Positions 13,401 to 39,884 of a stretch of 64,000 nucleotides of DNA are shown piece by piece. The notes beneath the pieces are model-generated. The model searched no databases. It saw only the letters and a list, made by a program, of their open reading frames with translations, and was not told the origin of the DNA. Location: assembly GCF_041146795.1 (NCBI RefSeq), contig NC_135176.1, positions 28,095,786-28,159,785 of the forward strand, read 5' to 3'. Source of the DNA: Maylandia zebra. Its lineage: Eukaryota > Chordata > Actinopteri > Cichliformes > Cichlidae. The translations under genes and the position numbers were made by a program. Position 1 is the stretch's first letter. Each line of letters begins with the position of its first letter.

Positions 13401-16400
13401 GTAGTCAGAACATCTGGCAGCTCTCTGTGACCTTGACTTCCAGCTGTTTGGAGGGCCACATCTCCACCACCAACCACAGACAGGAAGCGGGGAGCCAGTA
13501 GGCTGTCAAATCTAAGGCTCATGATACAACCACAACCTTTGGCTTTTAACTTTTAAAATGCCTACGCATCTGAACACAGAGCTCTCTGTGTCACTATTTG
13601 TTTACTTGGCCCGATCCTCAGTTTTATAGACTAATCCACTTTGACTTTTGGATTTGGTTTCTTTAAAAAAGTGAAAAACAACCTTCAAATAGCCTCAGAA
13701 AAACGTAAGAAGAAATAATTGGTTTAATTTCTACTTTAAGGTGTGTAAAACGAAAACATGAGAATGATACTACAGAATAAAATCACATCATATTGTCATT
13801 TTGTAGGTAGATAATGTGCCATTATCAAGAGATTAAATAAAAAAGAAAGAGAAGATTAACAAAAACTAGTCTTTGGCTATAAATTGATTTAAATTAGTTG
13901 CAGCTTTTGGCAGAGCTAAAATGTGCTTAAATGTGTTCTGAGGGCTCAAAAAAGATGAAAAAAAGGCAAATAAGAAAAGCAACACATTTTGGCCCACCCC
14001 TCTGTGCTTCAAGAGACTGTAATTTCTAAAATGTTCATAGTATAAAAAGAAAACTTGCATCCCACAAAAAGGTCATTGTTCAGAATAAATCTGCTGATTC
14101 TGAGGAGCTTTGACTGACTTTTTATGGACACTTATTCATTCACATATTTACAACAGCACATGCCTGAATCGGCACTGAGTAATGGCTTACAGTTATGTGT
14201 TTTTGCTGTAGCCCGTACATGAAGCCAGAAGTTTGCTAACTTAGCTAAGCACAAAGCTTCACTTTGTCCAAACATAACAACAAACAGTCTAATTTTAATG
14301 CTTATAGACACCAGCTTTGACTAACCAATCCTGCGTGCCAGGAACAACTATAAGGAAAAATAAAAAAATACAATGCAAATTTGTGTTTTTAATTTAGTGC
14401 TTGAACTTGTGGTGGTAGAAGGAATCTCAGGGCATAAGACGGACTACCAATACCAGCTGTAGAGCAAGAATGGGAGACCTGCTGGAGAAGCAGCTAAGAA
14501 GCTGAGGACCTGAGGAGTGCCATAACAGCAAATGAGCCAGATGTTAAGGAAAAAAGAGATGGGAAAGGTCACATCGTTGAACAACGTTGAACAAATGAAT
14601 TGGAGAATCATCCACATGGTGGACAATTAAGATAAACTCCATGAATTGTGATACACATAGCAGGAAAACCTGTGTCCTTGTTTCAAATATCAAGACTCTT
14701 CAGTGAGAAAATGATGTGTTTTTTGAGTATATGGTACTATATATCCCCAGACATACTTGAGCAGCCTGGTCAAATAAAGTCTGTGTGTGCAAAACACTCC
14801 TATTTCACTATTTCATACAAACTCATTTTATTTCAGTGCAGTGAGTCTTTTAGTTTCCCTCCTTTGTTGTCATTTTCATAGAGAAATATGGAGCAGAGAG
14901 CAGAGGAGAAGCTACAACCAAAACCAAAGATTTTGACCCTTAAATACTGGAATTTAAACACACCCCAAAACTCAGGCAAGGATGTTAGAAGCTCTGTTCC
15001 CAGCAGCAGCTCTCTCGTGAATAATGCAATAGCTTCCAATTAGCAAAACATAATAAAATACCTCTTTTTCAACTGAGTGCTGTCACTTGCTGTGATCATG
15101 TTTACTGAATTTTTTGTGCTGTTTCTAAGGTTGATGGAAAAGAGCATGAGGTGTTTGGTTAATGCTTGATCTCCAGCTACTAGATTAAAAGATTCATGGC
15201 CATGTTCATGGAAATGCTCTAATTACTTTTAGAAGACGAACAGCTTTGCATATGAGGACCAGTCTGAAACTGTTTTACCTCTTCAGAAAAATCATCTTGG
15301 CATTTAATAGGTACCCTGTGATGCACCTGTGTTTGCTTACCTCAGGTCTTCGAGCAGGTCACACTCTGTCTGGTGTTTGATCTGTAATCTGCTCATCTGC
15401 TCAGCATGAATGTGTTTCAACTCCTGGGTGACCCGGACCTGAACAGGGGAACAGAATAAGGCTAATTAGAAACACCTTAAAGCTGTCTTCTTCTTCTTCT
15501 TAACCTCATACAGGTAGACCAAGGAGATTTCATCCTGCACAATCACAACAGGAGCACCTCTAGAGGGTAGATTCAGCTTAACTCATTCACTGCCAGCCAT
15601 TGGCAGTGAATGAGTTAAACCCATTGACTCATTCACTGCAATTGACGGCTATAGACGTCAATGGCAGTGAATGAGTTAATTATGAGCTGATTCAGCTTAG
15701 CTCATAATTGGCATTACTGGAAGTGATAACCATCATTATCAAGCAGTACCTGCAACCAGGTGAGAATTGGTCTCTCTGGGTTTCTAATTGGATGTGAATC
15801 AAAAGACCAAGAGTCTCATTACTGACCACAAGGAGTGTTTTGAACTTGTCGTATGAATACATATGAAATGAACTTATTAATATCAACTGATTTAGAGGTT
15901 TTGTCTCATTATTTTGGTCAATTTTCCACTTTTTTATTACAACTCAAAAGTGAAAATCTGTTAAAAAAACAAAACAAATCAAAAATCAAATATGATCATT
16001 TTATTTTAACATTGTATGATGTTCAAAACAATATGCCCAGCCAAAATACAAGAAAGCAACAACAAGAAACCTGAAGCAAGATCAATGGGTTAGCAACACA
16101 CGTTTGCTTAAAGTCAGCGTTTTCGGAGAGCTCTTCTTACCTGGCCAGGTCACCATGACAACTGAAAGCATAACCTACTCCGTAAGAGGTTATGTTCAGA
16201 GTTTTGGTGTAAAACCTTTTTTTTTATTTTGGGGGTGGGTGTTTAGCTTACAGCATGTTCTCAGTGTGTTATAGATTCTCTGTTGCAGGACTGCATGCAA
16301 CCTGTTGAGCTGTATCTTACTAACAACACATGGAGGAATGCAGTTCTGTAAAGTTGCAGCATAAAAATGTATCGCACAGTCACTGGAATCTGCATGCATC

Positions 16401-18861
16401 CACTTGGTTATGCAGAAAATGAATGTTTTCATGCTTGGTTCTAATCTGCTGCAGGTCTATTTTACACAGCTGGACACATTTGTGCAACATTTCTTTCCTG
16501 ATTCATTACAGCTTTATTTTTTTGTGGCGTATTGTCTTAGATCCCTATCACCAGCTCCTCTGATAATGTTTGACTGATGTAGGTGGAGAAAGTTAAACCA
16601 CCATTGTGACGCCAATTACTTTCGGCCAGGGGTGTCGGTTTTGTCGAACCAGATAATGCATAATAAAGCCTGGCCATGTCGAATCTGATGTGTTTTCCAA
16701 GCTTCTGAAACACAGGCAAAAACCAAAATTTTAAAATAACCACTTCATCCTCTCACCATCAGTGCACTTCTGGATATTTAGCTGACATCTTAGGAAAAAT
16801 ATATATGTTCTTAACTCAAAATATAGTGTGTTTCATTCCCATTCCACATAATTCACACGATCCATCACCCCGTTTTCATTTTATAACAAAAACAAATAAC
16901 TGAAAATATCATAAGTAAGTTTAATAACACGATGCTTAACACATCTTGCAATTTAATTATAAAGAAATGACTTACTGAGAGCTAGTAAAAGGTGGAGAAA
17001 TTAGTTAACTATTCCAGTCATCAGGCCGAAAAGCAATCAGATATTCTGATGATCTATTTTTGTTTAGTCTGCGAGCAAAGAGAGAATAAAATAAGCAATC
17101 TAATGATACAATGTATGCTTTAAGGCATTTCTGATGGATATTTTTGATTTTTTTAATGCTTTATGGACCAAAGTACCACACAAAGGTAGCGTACTGATCA
17201 ATAAAGAAATCAATGTTGTGTCTTTAGTCTAAGATAATTCTTTAGATAAACTTTTAGCTAACTAAGAGTCCAAGGAACACAAGATAGAAAGCAAAGCCTC
17301 ATTAGTGTCTTGTTTGTCCAAAAATGTCAAAACAATCTGCTAATAACACAATTACAAGCAGAATTAAATTTGTTTTATTATACATTTTGTGGCTGTGTGA
17401 GAATAAATCATTGTTATTAATTAATATCTTCTTACAGATATGATTCAGTATCTTTAGGTTGATCCTTGGGCGCGAAACTATTAAGTACAATAAAAGGGAG
17501 AGCAGGCAGTGCCTTTATTCCTTCATGAGCGAGTACAGAGGCCAGGAACCTCAGCTAAAATAACATAAACTAGATAAAAAGTCGTCAAAGATGCTTTACC
17601 TTAATAAACAATTTGCAAAAACATAGAAAAAATCCAAAATAATCAACACTGCTGCCACTGTAAATTATATTTTCAAGCTATCAGTATGTTAAACGGACTG
17701 CTTGTGTAACAGTTAAAAAGTTTTTCCCTAGGGCATCAGCAGGAAAAACACAGATTTTTACAATTACATCACCCTTCATGGGGGTCATGCAAAATGTCCA
17801 AACACATTAAAAAAAATCTTTAAACGCTCCATAAAGCTCCAAATACAAAACAAAAATTAACCAAAACCTAACAGCTTTATATTTACAAAATGTCCTGTGG
17901 TTAAAAAAACTGCCCTGCTGTTGAGTCTTGTTATTGAAATATGATCCCACAAGAACATTTTTTCGCATAGAGGCCGACTTTGCAGAGATTTGTTTGCTTT
18001 CATGCTTATTTCTGTAATAAAACACTTAGAACTAATCTATACTTTAACACCTACTGAGCTGTTTTAAGCTTTAAATACACCATTTTAAGCCAACGAGTGC
18101 TTTTCTTCCGCACACAGACTTTTTGTTAGAGAGAAAAAAATTCCACAAAACTCCGTACTAGTATCTGTCAACTGACTCTCCCGGAGCTACAGGAATATTT
18201 GCATCACAGTTCTTAACTTGACTTGTAAGTTTTACAATAAGGTTAGTCCTCCTCTTAAAATCGGCACACATAAAAGCACAACTTGTATCTGCGTTGGATA
18301 AAATGAGGACCTTCTTCCAGCTTTTCACCCCCCCAACTCTGCTCCTCTTAACTAGCGGGTGGCAGCGGGACAGGAGGGAGCCAAAGTGGCATTTACTTGA
18401 ACTTAAGCGTTGCTTAGCTGGATCAGTTTTGAGCCGATGTAAAACAAAATCTCCGTAATATTATTTATTTAAACAAAATAAACTTTTTCTAAGATGTGCG
18501 CACTTTTGCGGATGCATTTATTAATTTTAGCTGTCACTTTAGTAGGACTCTTTCTCCGTTCGAGAGGGAACGGGGCACGTTAACGGGGCTATTCTCCCTT
18601 AAAAAAGTGGCACATGGGAGTCTTTTAAAATAAGTTTTCCTCTTGTGGTGGTATTTATAGAGGTAATGAAAGCAAAATCGACGTATAAGCAAACAAACAA
18701 GGACATATTTGGAGAATAAAAGGGGAGTTTCTTCATTTAAACCGGGCGAAGAGCAACAAAGCATAAATTTCCAACCATTAAATATGCACCAGTCCGTCGA
18801 AGTAACGTTAGCTCAGGGGGCTACAACGGCAAAAACTCACCTTTCTCGGCGGAGGCTGCAT
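1352..18861 (-). CDS. fchsd2: fchsd2, 5' part of gene: F-BAR and double SH3 domain protein (partial)
   Basis: Spliced gene on the minus strand. Visible coding exons are 18841-18861, 15341-15438, 10318-10363 and 1352-1422. They join in frame to about 78 residues plus 2 nt and then run off the left edge. The start MQPPPRK, followed by VRVTQELKHIHAEQMSRLQ, the stretch ECDLLEDLRTFSQKRAAIER and then LQKLANQYLKREWP, is the N-terminus of the F-BAR domain of the FCHSD/Nervous wreck family, closest to FCHSD2 as I recall it. Family members bind curved membrane through the F-BAR coiled coil and recruit WASP/actin machinery through two SH3 domains during endocytosis; the SH3 part is outside this window. 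The upstream ATG at 18873-18875 is out of frame with this protein, so the ATG at 18861 is chosen. FCHSD1 is the main alternative. Introns of 3.4, 5.0 and 8.9 kb carry most of the hAT copies described below. Confidence 0.88.
2003..3042 (+). mobile_element. Non-autonomous hAT element, family A copy 1
   Basis: The 1040-bp element begins TAGGGCTGCCAC and ends GTGGCAGCCCTA. It is flanked by a perfect 8-bp target duplication ATCTTTAG at 1995-2002 and 3043-3050. An 8-bp duplication and a TA-G-G start to the inverted repeat are hAT hallmarks. Both ends carry repeated GTCGAC motifs. No transposase frame is present, so it would depend on a transposase in trans. It includes an 11-unit CTT tract at 2802-2835. 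It is in the opposite orientation to copies 2 and 3. Confidence 0.95.
7036..8042 (-). mobile_element. Non-autonomous hAT element, family A copy 2
   Basis: The 1007-bp element has TAGGGCTGCCACGA at the left and GTGGCAGCCCTA at the right. It is flanked by a perfect 8-bp duplication ATTAACAA (7028-7035 and 8043-8050). Its internal sequence is the reverse complement of copy 1 throughout, with modest divergence. No transposase is encoded. Confidence 0.95.
10318..10363 (-). CDS. fchsd2: fchsd2 coding exon 3
   Basis: 46 nt, acceptor TTCTCTTTAG and donor GTAAGT on the minus strand. It encodes RTFSQKRAAIERDYAQ, the conserved FCHSD2 F-BAR helix, and returns the frame to phase 0. Confidence 0.9.
10790..12060. 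repeat. Older dispersed repeat, split by hAT copy 3
   Basis: The left half holds the CTCGGCTTGGCTTGACTCGG stretch, followed by TTTTCCATTACTACTGAGTA. The right half holds GGCGACAACAGAACGC and the phrase ATTGGCTAGTCAGTGGCGTC. Both resemble a common teleost DNA-transposon remnant with CTCGGCTCGACTCGG motifs. Boundaries are approximate; family assignment (possibly PIF/Harbinger or hAT) is uncertain. Confidence 0.5.
10902..11915 (-). mobile_element. Non-autonomous hAT element, family A copy 3
   Basis: The 1014-bp element has the same terminal repeats as copies 1 and 2. It is flanked by a perfect 8-bp duplication ATAGCAAC (10894-10901 and 11916-11923). It has the same orientation as copy 2. It was inserted into an older repeat whose halves remain on both sides (about 10790-10893 and 11924-12060). 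Confidence 0.95.
15341..15438 (-). CDS. fchsd2: fchsd2 coding exon 2
   Basis: 98 nt, acceptor CCCTGTTCAG and donor GTAAGC on the minus strand. It encodes VRVTQELKHIHAEQ and then a stretch ending ECDLLEDL, the first helix of the F-BAR domain. It ends in phase 2; the split codon is completed as Arg by exon 3. Confidence 0.9.
15439..18840. other. fchsd2 intron 1 (3.4 kb)
   Basis: AT-rich intron. Its only clear structure is the cluster of palindromes at 15578-15709. No coding sequence was recognised. Confidence 0.7.
15578..15709. repeat. Cluster of palindromes with TTAA ends
   Basis: Three back-to-back inverted repeats. First, 15578-15618 is TTAACTCATTCACTGCCA with its near-perfect reverse complement, ending in TTAA. 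Second, 15624-15679 is GACTCATTCACTGC facing GCAGTGAATGAGTTAA around a central GACGGCTATAGACGTC. Third, about 15678-15709 is AATTATGAGCT facing AGCTCATAATT. The TTAA flanks suggest remnants of a piggyBac/Looper-type MITE. Confidence 0.6.
18841..18861 (-). CDS. fchsd2: fchsd2 coding exon 1
   Basis: Encodes MQPPPRK (21 nt, phase 0) and is followed on the minus strand by the donor GTGAGT. MQPPPRK is the invariant start of vertebrate FCHSD1 and FCHSD2. The 5' UTR must lie above 18861 in the moderately CpG-containing stretch up to about 19180. Confidence 0.87.
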
Positions 18862-19289
18862 CCTTGTTCCTTGACATAAAAACTACGAAAGAGAAGGCGA
18901 AAGTATGTCTGAAAAAAAAGTCTATCCAAACGCTACGACCAAATGATAACGGAAGAAGAATATTTCAACAGGCTCAAGCGGCCATGGCGAGTCCAGCAAG
19001 TAGTAAGTTGAGTCCCGTTGAAAACACTGTGGCCCCAGGGCGCAGAAAACACTGCAGCGAATCAAACCCTGCGCAATTAAGACACACTTCCCGACAAACT
19101 TTCGAAATAAGAGCCCGGTTCTGGGAAACATAGAGGCTACTTCCGTGCAGAATCTCGAAAATAAAAGCACGCTCGGTCAAAGTGTGGTTTTGAACAGATA
19201 TTCTAAGGTTTTATGTAAGTTATTTTGTAACGAATTAACACATGCCTAACACATAAGGCGCGTTATACATGGGAACATGATATTTTTGT

Positions 19290-19290
<1 letters not shown>

Positions 19291-19349
<59 letters not shown>
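19291..19349. repeat. (TAGA)n microsatellite
   Basis: About 15 uninterrupted tetranucleotide units, followed closely by inverted TATC units (about 19352-19374). Confidence 0.95.
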
Positions 19350-19508
19350 GGGTATCTATCCATTTATCTATCTAGTTATTCGTGCTTGTGCTATAAAAAA
19401 ATTTCTGCAATAAATAATTCTTAAAAATAATACTACAGTTTGTACTCTAACTATTATTATACTTAATAATAAGATTACAAGCATATAATTATATATTTGT
19501 GTAGCAAC

Positions 19509-21167
19509 TAGAGATGGCACGATACCACTTTTTAATGTCCAATACCGATTCCGATATCATAAATTTGGATATCTGCCGATACAGATATAAATCCGATATA
19601 GCGTATTTTGTAATCAATAAAAGAGTTTTTTATAGATATCTTGCTGCATTTTGTATAAGTTCATACTCAAGTTTTAAAAAACAAGAGACTGAAGCTATTC
19701 TGTTATACCTGTATGCAAAAAATACACTCCACCCAAAACATTTTATGGTTTAGCAACACTGATCAATCTTATAAATTTAAACCTACACCATCCTCCCTAT
19801 TCTGGTATTTTAAAGAGTACTTAGTGGAAATATTAAACAACCTAACTAATAGGGTTGCCGACTCCCAGCAAAAATATTAGGGAACCACCCCCGCCCTTAA
19901 TCGATGTAATCAACTTTAATTTAATGCAAGTGTAAAACAAATCCACAGAAATCAATTATTTTTCTACAATATTTAAATAGATTCAACATCTTTCTTCAAC
20001 AGAATTGCAGACTGCACAGATGGTACCTTCCCAAAGGAAAAAGTACTATAGCTTACTAGGGTGTATATTAGACTTATTAGTTACTATATACAATAATGGA
20101 TTTCTATACATTTAATCAGATGACCACTTTTGTTGTAATATTCAGATAATTATTTATTCAAAGTTTTTGACTGACATAACAAAGAAAAATATTTCTTTGT
20201 GCCCCCCTCTCCCTGTTAATGGCCTACCTGGCCCCCAACAAAGCTTTACTAGATCCGCCCCTGCACAGTTACCAGCTGTCAGCTACTTAGAAAAGGATCC
20301 TGGTGTTATTTGTCTCTCAGAAACAGTTCATAACTTCCCTTCAACTCATTCATGTCACCTAAAAGGTAAACCTGTTTCTCCATCACCTGCTCAGCTCTGA
20401 TGATTCAGTAAGGATCTTTCATCTTCATGTTTCCCTCTCACCACATATCCAAACGGATATCATCACCAGCAGCTTTTACAGCTGTGGCTCCAGCAAACCT
20501 CAGCTGTTACTAGAAAGTAATATTAAATACATTCTAACAACAGCTTATCACGCTTAAACGTGCTGCTGTTGTTTATCCACTGGTCAAAGTGGGCGATAAA
20601 CAAACAAGAAAGACGGGACTTGCGGCAGAAAAGCCGATCAGCTTATCATTGATCAGTTTCATGTTTGAAGTAATAACAGGAGAGGAAGGGAGAGAGAATG
20701 AGCGAAGTAGATGCAACCTCGCAGCAAAGACAGAATAACTCCAGCTTTGTGTCTAATCGCTTCCTTTTCACCTCAATATGGAACTCTGATGGCCAGTCCA
20801 GCTGTGGCTCAATATCTCAGTTGTTAAGCTTAACGTGGAAATACTATGCAAACATTCAGGGATGAACTTACACACTTGCTTTACTTCTATGGGATAGTTT
20901 TCGCCGAGATGAAATGCAGCGGTTAGGAAGCATGTGGCCAGGCTCCAAATGCTCCAACAGCCCGCTGACAGGTCTGGCAGACAACAGCTCTATCACGTGA
21001 CAAATACTGCTCTGATGCGCTGAGCTGGGTTATGCTAAGTAGTGCGTTTTGTGAGGTGATTTTGTGATACTTCAGATCGGATTACTTTTTTTTCTTTTTT
21101 TTCTCTCCGATATCTGATCCAGTAATTTAGGTCAGTATCGGATCGATACCGGATCGGTCCATCTCTA
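19509..21167. mobile_element. Non-autonomous hAT element, family B
   Basis: The 1659-bp element begins TAGAGATGGCACGAT and ends ATCGGTCCATCTCTA. It is flanked by a perfect 8-bp duplication GTAGCAAC at 19501-19508 and 21168-21175. The ends are rich in CGATA/GATATC motifs (subterminal repeats). No transposase is encoded. Its middle (about 20266-20671) is also found, inverted, in the nested element at 28371-30410. Confidence 0.9.
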
Positions 21168-23305
21168 GTAGCAACAGCTGGTTTGAAGGCTCTAGAGAAC
21201 TGTCTTTGTAAACTGACATTTCTTTGTAATAGCAAGGAATTAAATTTCACTTTAACTGAACTTTTCCGGTAAGGAGCTGAATTAAGGGTTCAAAAGCCAG
21301 ACATTTTCCATAACGGCCTGTAAATTAGGTTTAGTATCTCTGATACTAAGAATATGGTTTCATTTAACAAGCAGCCAAAAAGCAGATTAAAGCAGAGAAG
21401 GAAAACAGTGTTGGCTTAAGGGGGGTGTCTAATTACAAAATATTCTAAAAGAATTCATGAGGAAGATAATGTTTCCATTGTTAGTCTAATTAATTTCAAG
21501 TAAAACTTTTGATAAGCTTTAATATGCTGCAAAGATATTCGCATATCCCAAAATTTGTCTTGCAGCCAATAAAAAAGATATAAGAATGCGCTCCAAGGAG
21601 AAGAAATGGATCCACTCCCCTTTCTGATTGGTCCTCTTCACTCACGTGGCAAGCCACTGCCTCTTTGACGATGAAGATCGCGCCTGCAGGATCATAAGTG
21701 CGATTTCCTGTGAAGTTTTCAAAATAAAATCATGTTTTCATGCACCACGTTTTGTAGGAGCAGCTTCAGTAATCTATGAATTTTAAAATAAGAACGAATA
21801 TATAAATATATAAAAACAAATGTGGAGTAATATTTAAAAGTGATAATGTTTTAAAAAATCCACAAAAACGAAGCAAAACTTGGTATAGAAATAAAATGTG
21901 TAAGAAATATATGTTTTAAAAGCCCTCCAGCTCCTGAGTGTGAGACATTTTTTTTAAACATACACATTTTGTATTTAAAATTCTTTACCAACATACTGCG
22001 CATCAGGCTGGATTATTACCATCAATGTAGACTTTAACATAATTAAAATGTATTTAAAAAATTAAATACTGTATAGGCATGGAATGCTTCACATTAAAAT
22101 TTATTTTAAGACAAAATGAGATGTGTTTCTTTCATTGAAACAGGTGTATGCCTAAATAAATTTGATAAATCTATTCAGTTATTTAGTAAATATTTTCTTT
22201 ATGATTTTACATTTTTCTACACAAAAAAGCTGAAAACATAAGATTTGAAAGTTTACTGATTAAATGTATCTTAACAGTGATGACCCCAGCATGTATTTCT
22301 GAGAATCGCATTTAAGCGGTCAGTTAATTAATAGATTGATCAGAACACGATTATGCCATTGTACATTTTATATTTTACATTTTTGTGTTTTGGATCACTG
22401 ACTGAATCAAAAAATTACATAAAAAATATTTCATAAGTTCTTATTAACTATCAGCAGGGGATAATTAGCTGGCATAAAAGCTATATAAAGTTTGTATATT
22501 CATGTGTGCATGGGTTCATTTAAACACTGGACACAGGAAAATGTCAGCATCATGCACATTTCCTGGATTCAGTGACTTTTTCTGCTGCAGTGTGTGGATA
22601 TCAGCATCAGTTTGCTGTGGAAACGCCCTCTTTAAATAGACATCGGTTCATATTCATCTTGAATTTATTCAGTTAAATTATATTCCTTTGGACCTCCAAA
22701 ATATATCACACTTTATGCCTGTGTTGTGGAGCTAAACAATGAAGCCAACAAGAAAAAAAAAAAGGGTCTGCTACTGTTATTTTTTGCATCCTTTGCAAAA
22801 TACATCTTGTTTCTTTTGTATATGGGGTGAAATCTGGACATATATATCTACACACATACACAAATAAAAAGTACAAATCAGATTCTCCAGTTGTGGGACA
22901 GTTTGGAAGATATGAAATTAATCCGTGTGATTTTTTTAAAAGGGGGGCAAAATAAAAGTTTTTAAAGCTATTGCACTGCCCTTACTTTAAGTACAATTCA
23001 ACTTCGAGCGCTTTTTATTGTTAATGGTTGCTTAGGTGCGGATTTCTGGCTTCTGAAGTGTCAGAAAAGGTGAATGCATCACTGCTTCACACACTAATCC
23101 GCTAAATGGTCCAGATTGGTTCTTTTATTTTGAAGGACGCCTAAGTGAAACCGGTCGTGCTGCGTGTTTTTGTTAGCAGCGCTGCAAGGTTAGACTGTTA
23201 GTGCTGTTGTGATGGAGGAAGAATGAAAGTTTGCTCACGCTGCTCTTGTTTTGGTTTGCATCGTGTTTCACTTTAGCTAGCCGATTAGCTTACTGAAGCC
23301 CAGCC

Positions 23306-36959
<13,654 letters not shown>

Positions 36960-39884
36960 CTGAGCCGAACCCTGAAATCATATCTTTCACATCCTGCCGA
37001 AGCCAAATTATTATAACCTAAGTCTTATTTTTGTAGCTGGAAACATAACTTTAATGACACAAATTGATTTATAAGATCTGGGTAGTATAATTTCTACAAT
37101 CCAGATAAGCAAAAGCAAAACCTCAGTGATTTAAGAAAAGGCCCGAATACGGAACATTTCCAGCCTTCAGGAGCTGCGGGAATAATGTCTCCTGACCATT
37201 TGGGACTGCAAAGAGGTCAGAGTGGACAGATGTCTCAGGTTATTATTAGACATCCTGCCAGGTAGTGACAAAATAATGAAAGGGCCTTTTAAAAGATTCG
37301 TCTTTAAAGATTTTAACACAGTTCTCACAACAGCAGGTTCAGAGAACATTTATTTGGTTCTTTAAATAAGATTTTTCATAGTGTGATCTCTCTGATGTGT
37401 CACTGAAAGACATAAATGAGTCCCGTATCTTAAAGGTATTTATATGTTGCTTTTTCTGATGTGTAGCTGACGTGTGATTTAGTTATTAAAATTAAATTAT
37501 TTGGCTGTCACAGCCTCAAATCTTCACTACACAATTATCACAGCCAAATGGTGATGATAGCTGATATTGTTAATCAATTTTACAACTTTCTGTTGTAGTT
37601 TATAATCTGATAATAAGGAAAAAATGTATGTATTAGTGATCCCACTTTTTCAATTTTAAAAATTACAACAACAAAAAACAAATAAATTAGGGTATTAATG
37701 GATGTTACCAAAAATAATGAGTCAGTATGCCCTAAATTTTACTTTTTCAGCCTGGATTTTGATACATTTCTTTATTATATTTAAAGATTTTGAATTTTTT
37801 CCAATTCTCAGGCACACAAATTTTCAGAAAACACTATTTAAGATCTTAAAGACATTAAACACAAAAAAGGCAAACAGTAAAACTGTTGCTCAGACTATGT
37901 TATAAACCATAATAGTAAAAGTGTCATATTTAATATAACAACCCTGGAAATGACTTCCTACAAGATTTTGCTTCAGATTCAGAGCACCTACTCTGCTCGG
38001 GGTCTTTCATTTTGAAACTGACTGGCTCCTCTGTGCATTTCAATTTGGTAAACTATCAAGCGTTGAATTGAGTGGGCACCGTCAGCCAGTCACGTGGCCA
38101 CGCCCCGCTTATTGCTGTGATGAGACCAAAGGTGTGGTGAACTGAATTATCCTTTAATTTGGACTTTTTCCGTGCATATAGAACATGTTTTAAATCAAGA
38201 GTTTAATTCTTTTAAATGATCATTTGATTTCATTTAATAATGAACCTTACTGGCAGCACCAGTATCTTTTATTAGTCTGATTTCAGAGGCAATAATGTTC
38301 CTTTCTAAAGAAATCAGCAGGAGGAACCACTGAGAATAAAGTGGAACTAAGAGATGCTTCTTCATTAGAAGACAAAAAATATGCATGGAGGTGAGCCAGC
38401 AGCTGACTCACTCCTGATACAGAGTAACAGGAATAACTTCTGCTTTCCAGATTTCCACTGAACTCGGCTGTTTGGTACCGTTACGCAGTCGGAACGTGCA
38501 AATTTAGAGTGAAACATCATCAGATGCATATGTGCTGTCCCATGCAACGGTTTAACTGTGGTACTTTTAACAGCTTTGTATACTTTTTGTGTATTTTTCT
38601 AATTTGATCAATATACTGTAATTGTGTTGTATTGATCAGTGTAATTACATTTTTATCAGTAAGACAATTTTTCAAGAAAAACGTGGAGTTGTTGCCTGAC
38701 TTCCTGTTTCCTTCATTTGTTGCCGCTGCTCCTCTTTTAAATCTCCAGAAGGAATAGGCATAAAAAAGGTGCAGTGACTCATTTAACTTTAGAAAGAAGA
38801 AAAGCTAATTTTCCAAATAACTAATTAGTGACAGGATCATCGGATTATCCTGTGTAAGCTGAACTTTGCAGTTTCCATGTCTTAAAAAACATCATTAAAA
38901 AAATGTCTTTGACAATCATCTGCTTACTGAAAGTGAAAAACTATATCTGTCATACACTTAAATGTGTGAACATATATAAGGTGGTGTTATCTGCTTTCTC
39001 TCAGTATGATTTACTGTCAGAATGTTTACTCTGTATTGAATTTGTGTGATTAAAAAGCGCATAAAAGGCGGCACAGCAGGTGGTCAGTACGATCATAAAT
39101 ATACAGCTACTGAACCTTTTCAAAATAAGACCTTATATGTAGACACTCTCAAAGCATTTCATTTCTTAAAAACATCCGCCTTACTTTCTTATCGAGCACT
39201 GCAAACAAAACAATAGTCTTTTATGCAGGAGTTCCTGGTGTTTTACACAAAACATGCAGCAGATGGCGCCATTTCAGTGGGTAATTTTAAGCTTGGAGCG
39301 TCATCGCTTCTGACATGTTTCATGCAAACTCTGTATAGATTTAGAACCCAGAGCTAGGTGATTAATTCAAGTCAGTACCACAGCTGCCACTTGTATATTT
39401 TGCCTGTGATTATCATGCGAGTTAATATTTCTTCGGGGCACACATGTAGGCAGCAGGAGCTGCGGTCTGGATGCCAGATCGGAGTCTGAACGTTTCAAAA
39501 CAGACTTTTCATTTTTCATACCAAGACTGGATCTGTTTATTCTAAATATATTCAAAAATTAACCTTTCAAACTGGAAAATGTCACACTGGTGTGGATGAT
39601 AAAAAAAAAAAGAATACTGCTGTAAGGTCAGGGGAAAGAATTAACTGGCTACAATAATGCTTTTTAGGAAGAAGGATGTACACCACAGTGATGAGGTGCA
39701 TAAGAAGGGGAAAAGGCGAAAACTGGCCCTAGTAGGTCTAAGGGACAACCCCCACTACCTTGGACTCTTTATCTTGTGGTTTTAGAACTGAAGAAACTGA
39801 AGATGAGGTGAACCATTTGTTGTTTTCAATTAGTGGTAGAGATAGTGATAGAGAGATCACTTACGTAAATACAATAATGGTAAA

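Larger units (their letters stand above)
10364..15340. other. fchsd2 intron 2 (5.0 kb)
   Basis: Intron holding the third hAT copy (10902-11915), which splits an older repeat, and a poly-A run near 12203-12223. No further coding sequence was recognised. Confidence 0.7.
18862..23305. promoter_or_regulatory. Head-to-head intergenic region between fchsd2 and foxred1
   Basis: 4.4 kb between two divergently transcribed start codons. It must contain both promoters and 5' UTRs: fchsd2 just above 18861 and foxred1 just below 23306 (locally CpG-richer, about 23130-23305). Between them lie a GATA microsatellite and a 1.66-kb hAT element, and about 21.2-23.0 kb is AT-rich with nothing recognisable. No TATA box or specific operator is claimed. 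Confidence 0.6.

Noticed and set aside
16115..16160. Donor-like CCAG/GTAAGA on the minus strand in fchsd2 intron 1
   Set aside because: No acceptor or open coding segment precedes it, and the fchsd2 exon 1 to exon 2 join is already in frame.
18864..19180. Open frames on both strands just above the fchsd2 start
   Set aside because: They fall in the probable fchsd2 5' UTR/promoter and share no similarity with known proteins.
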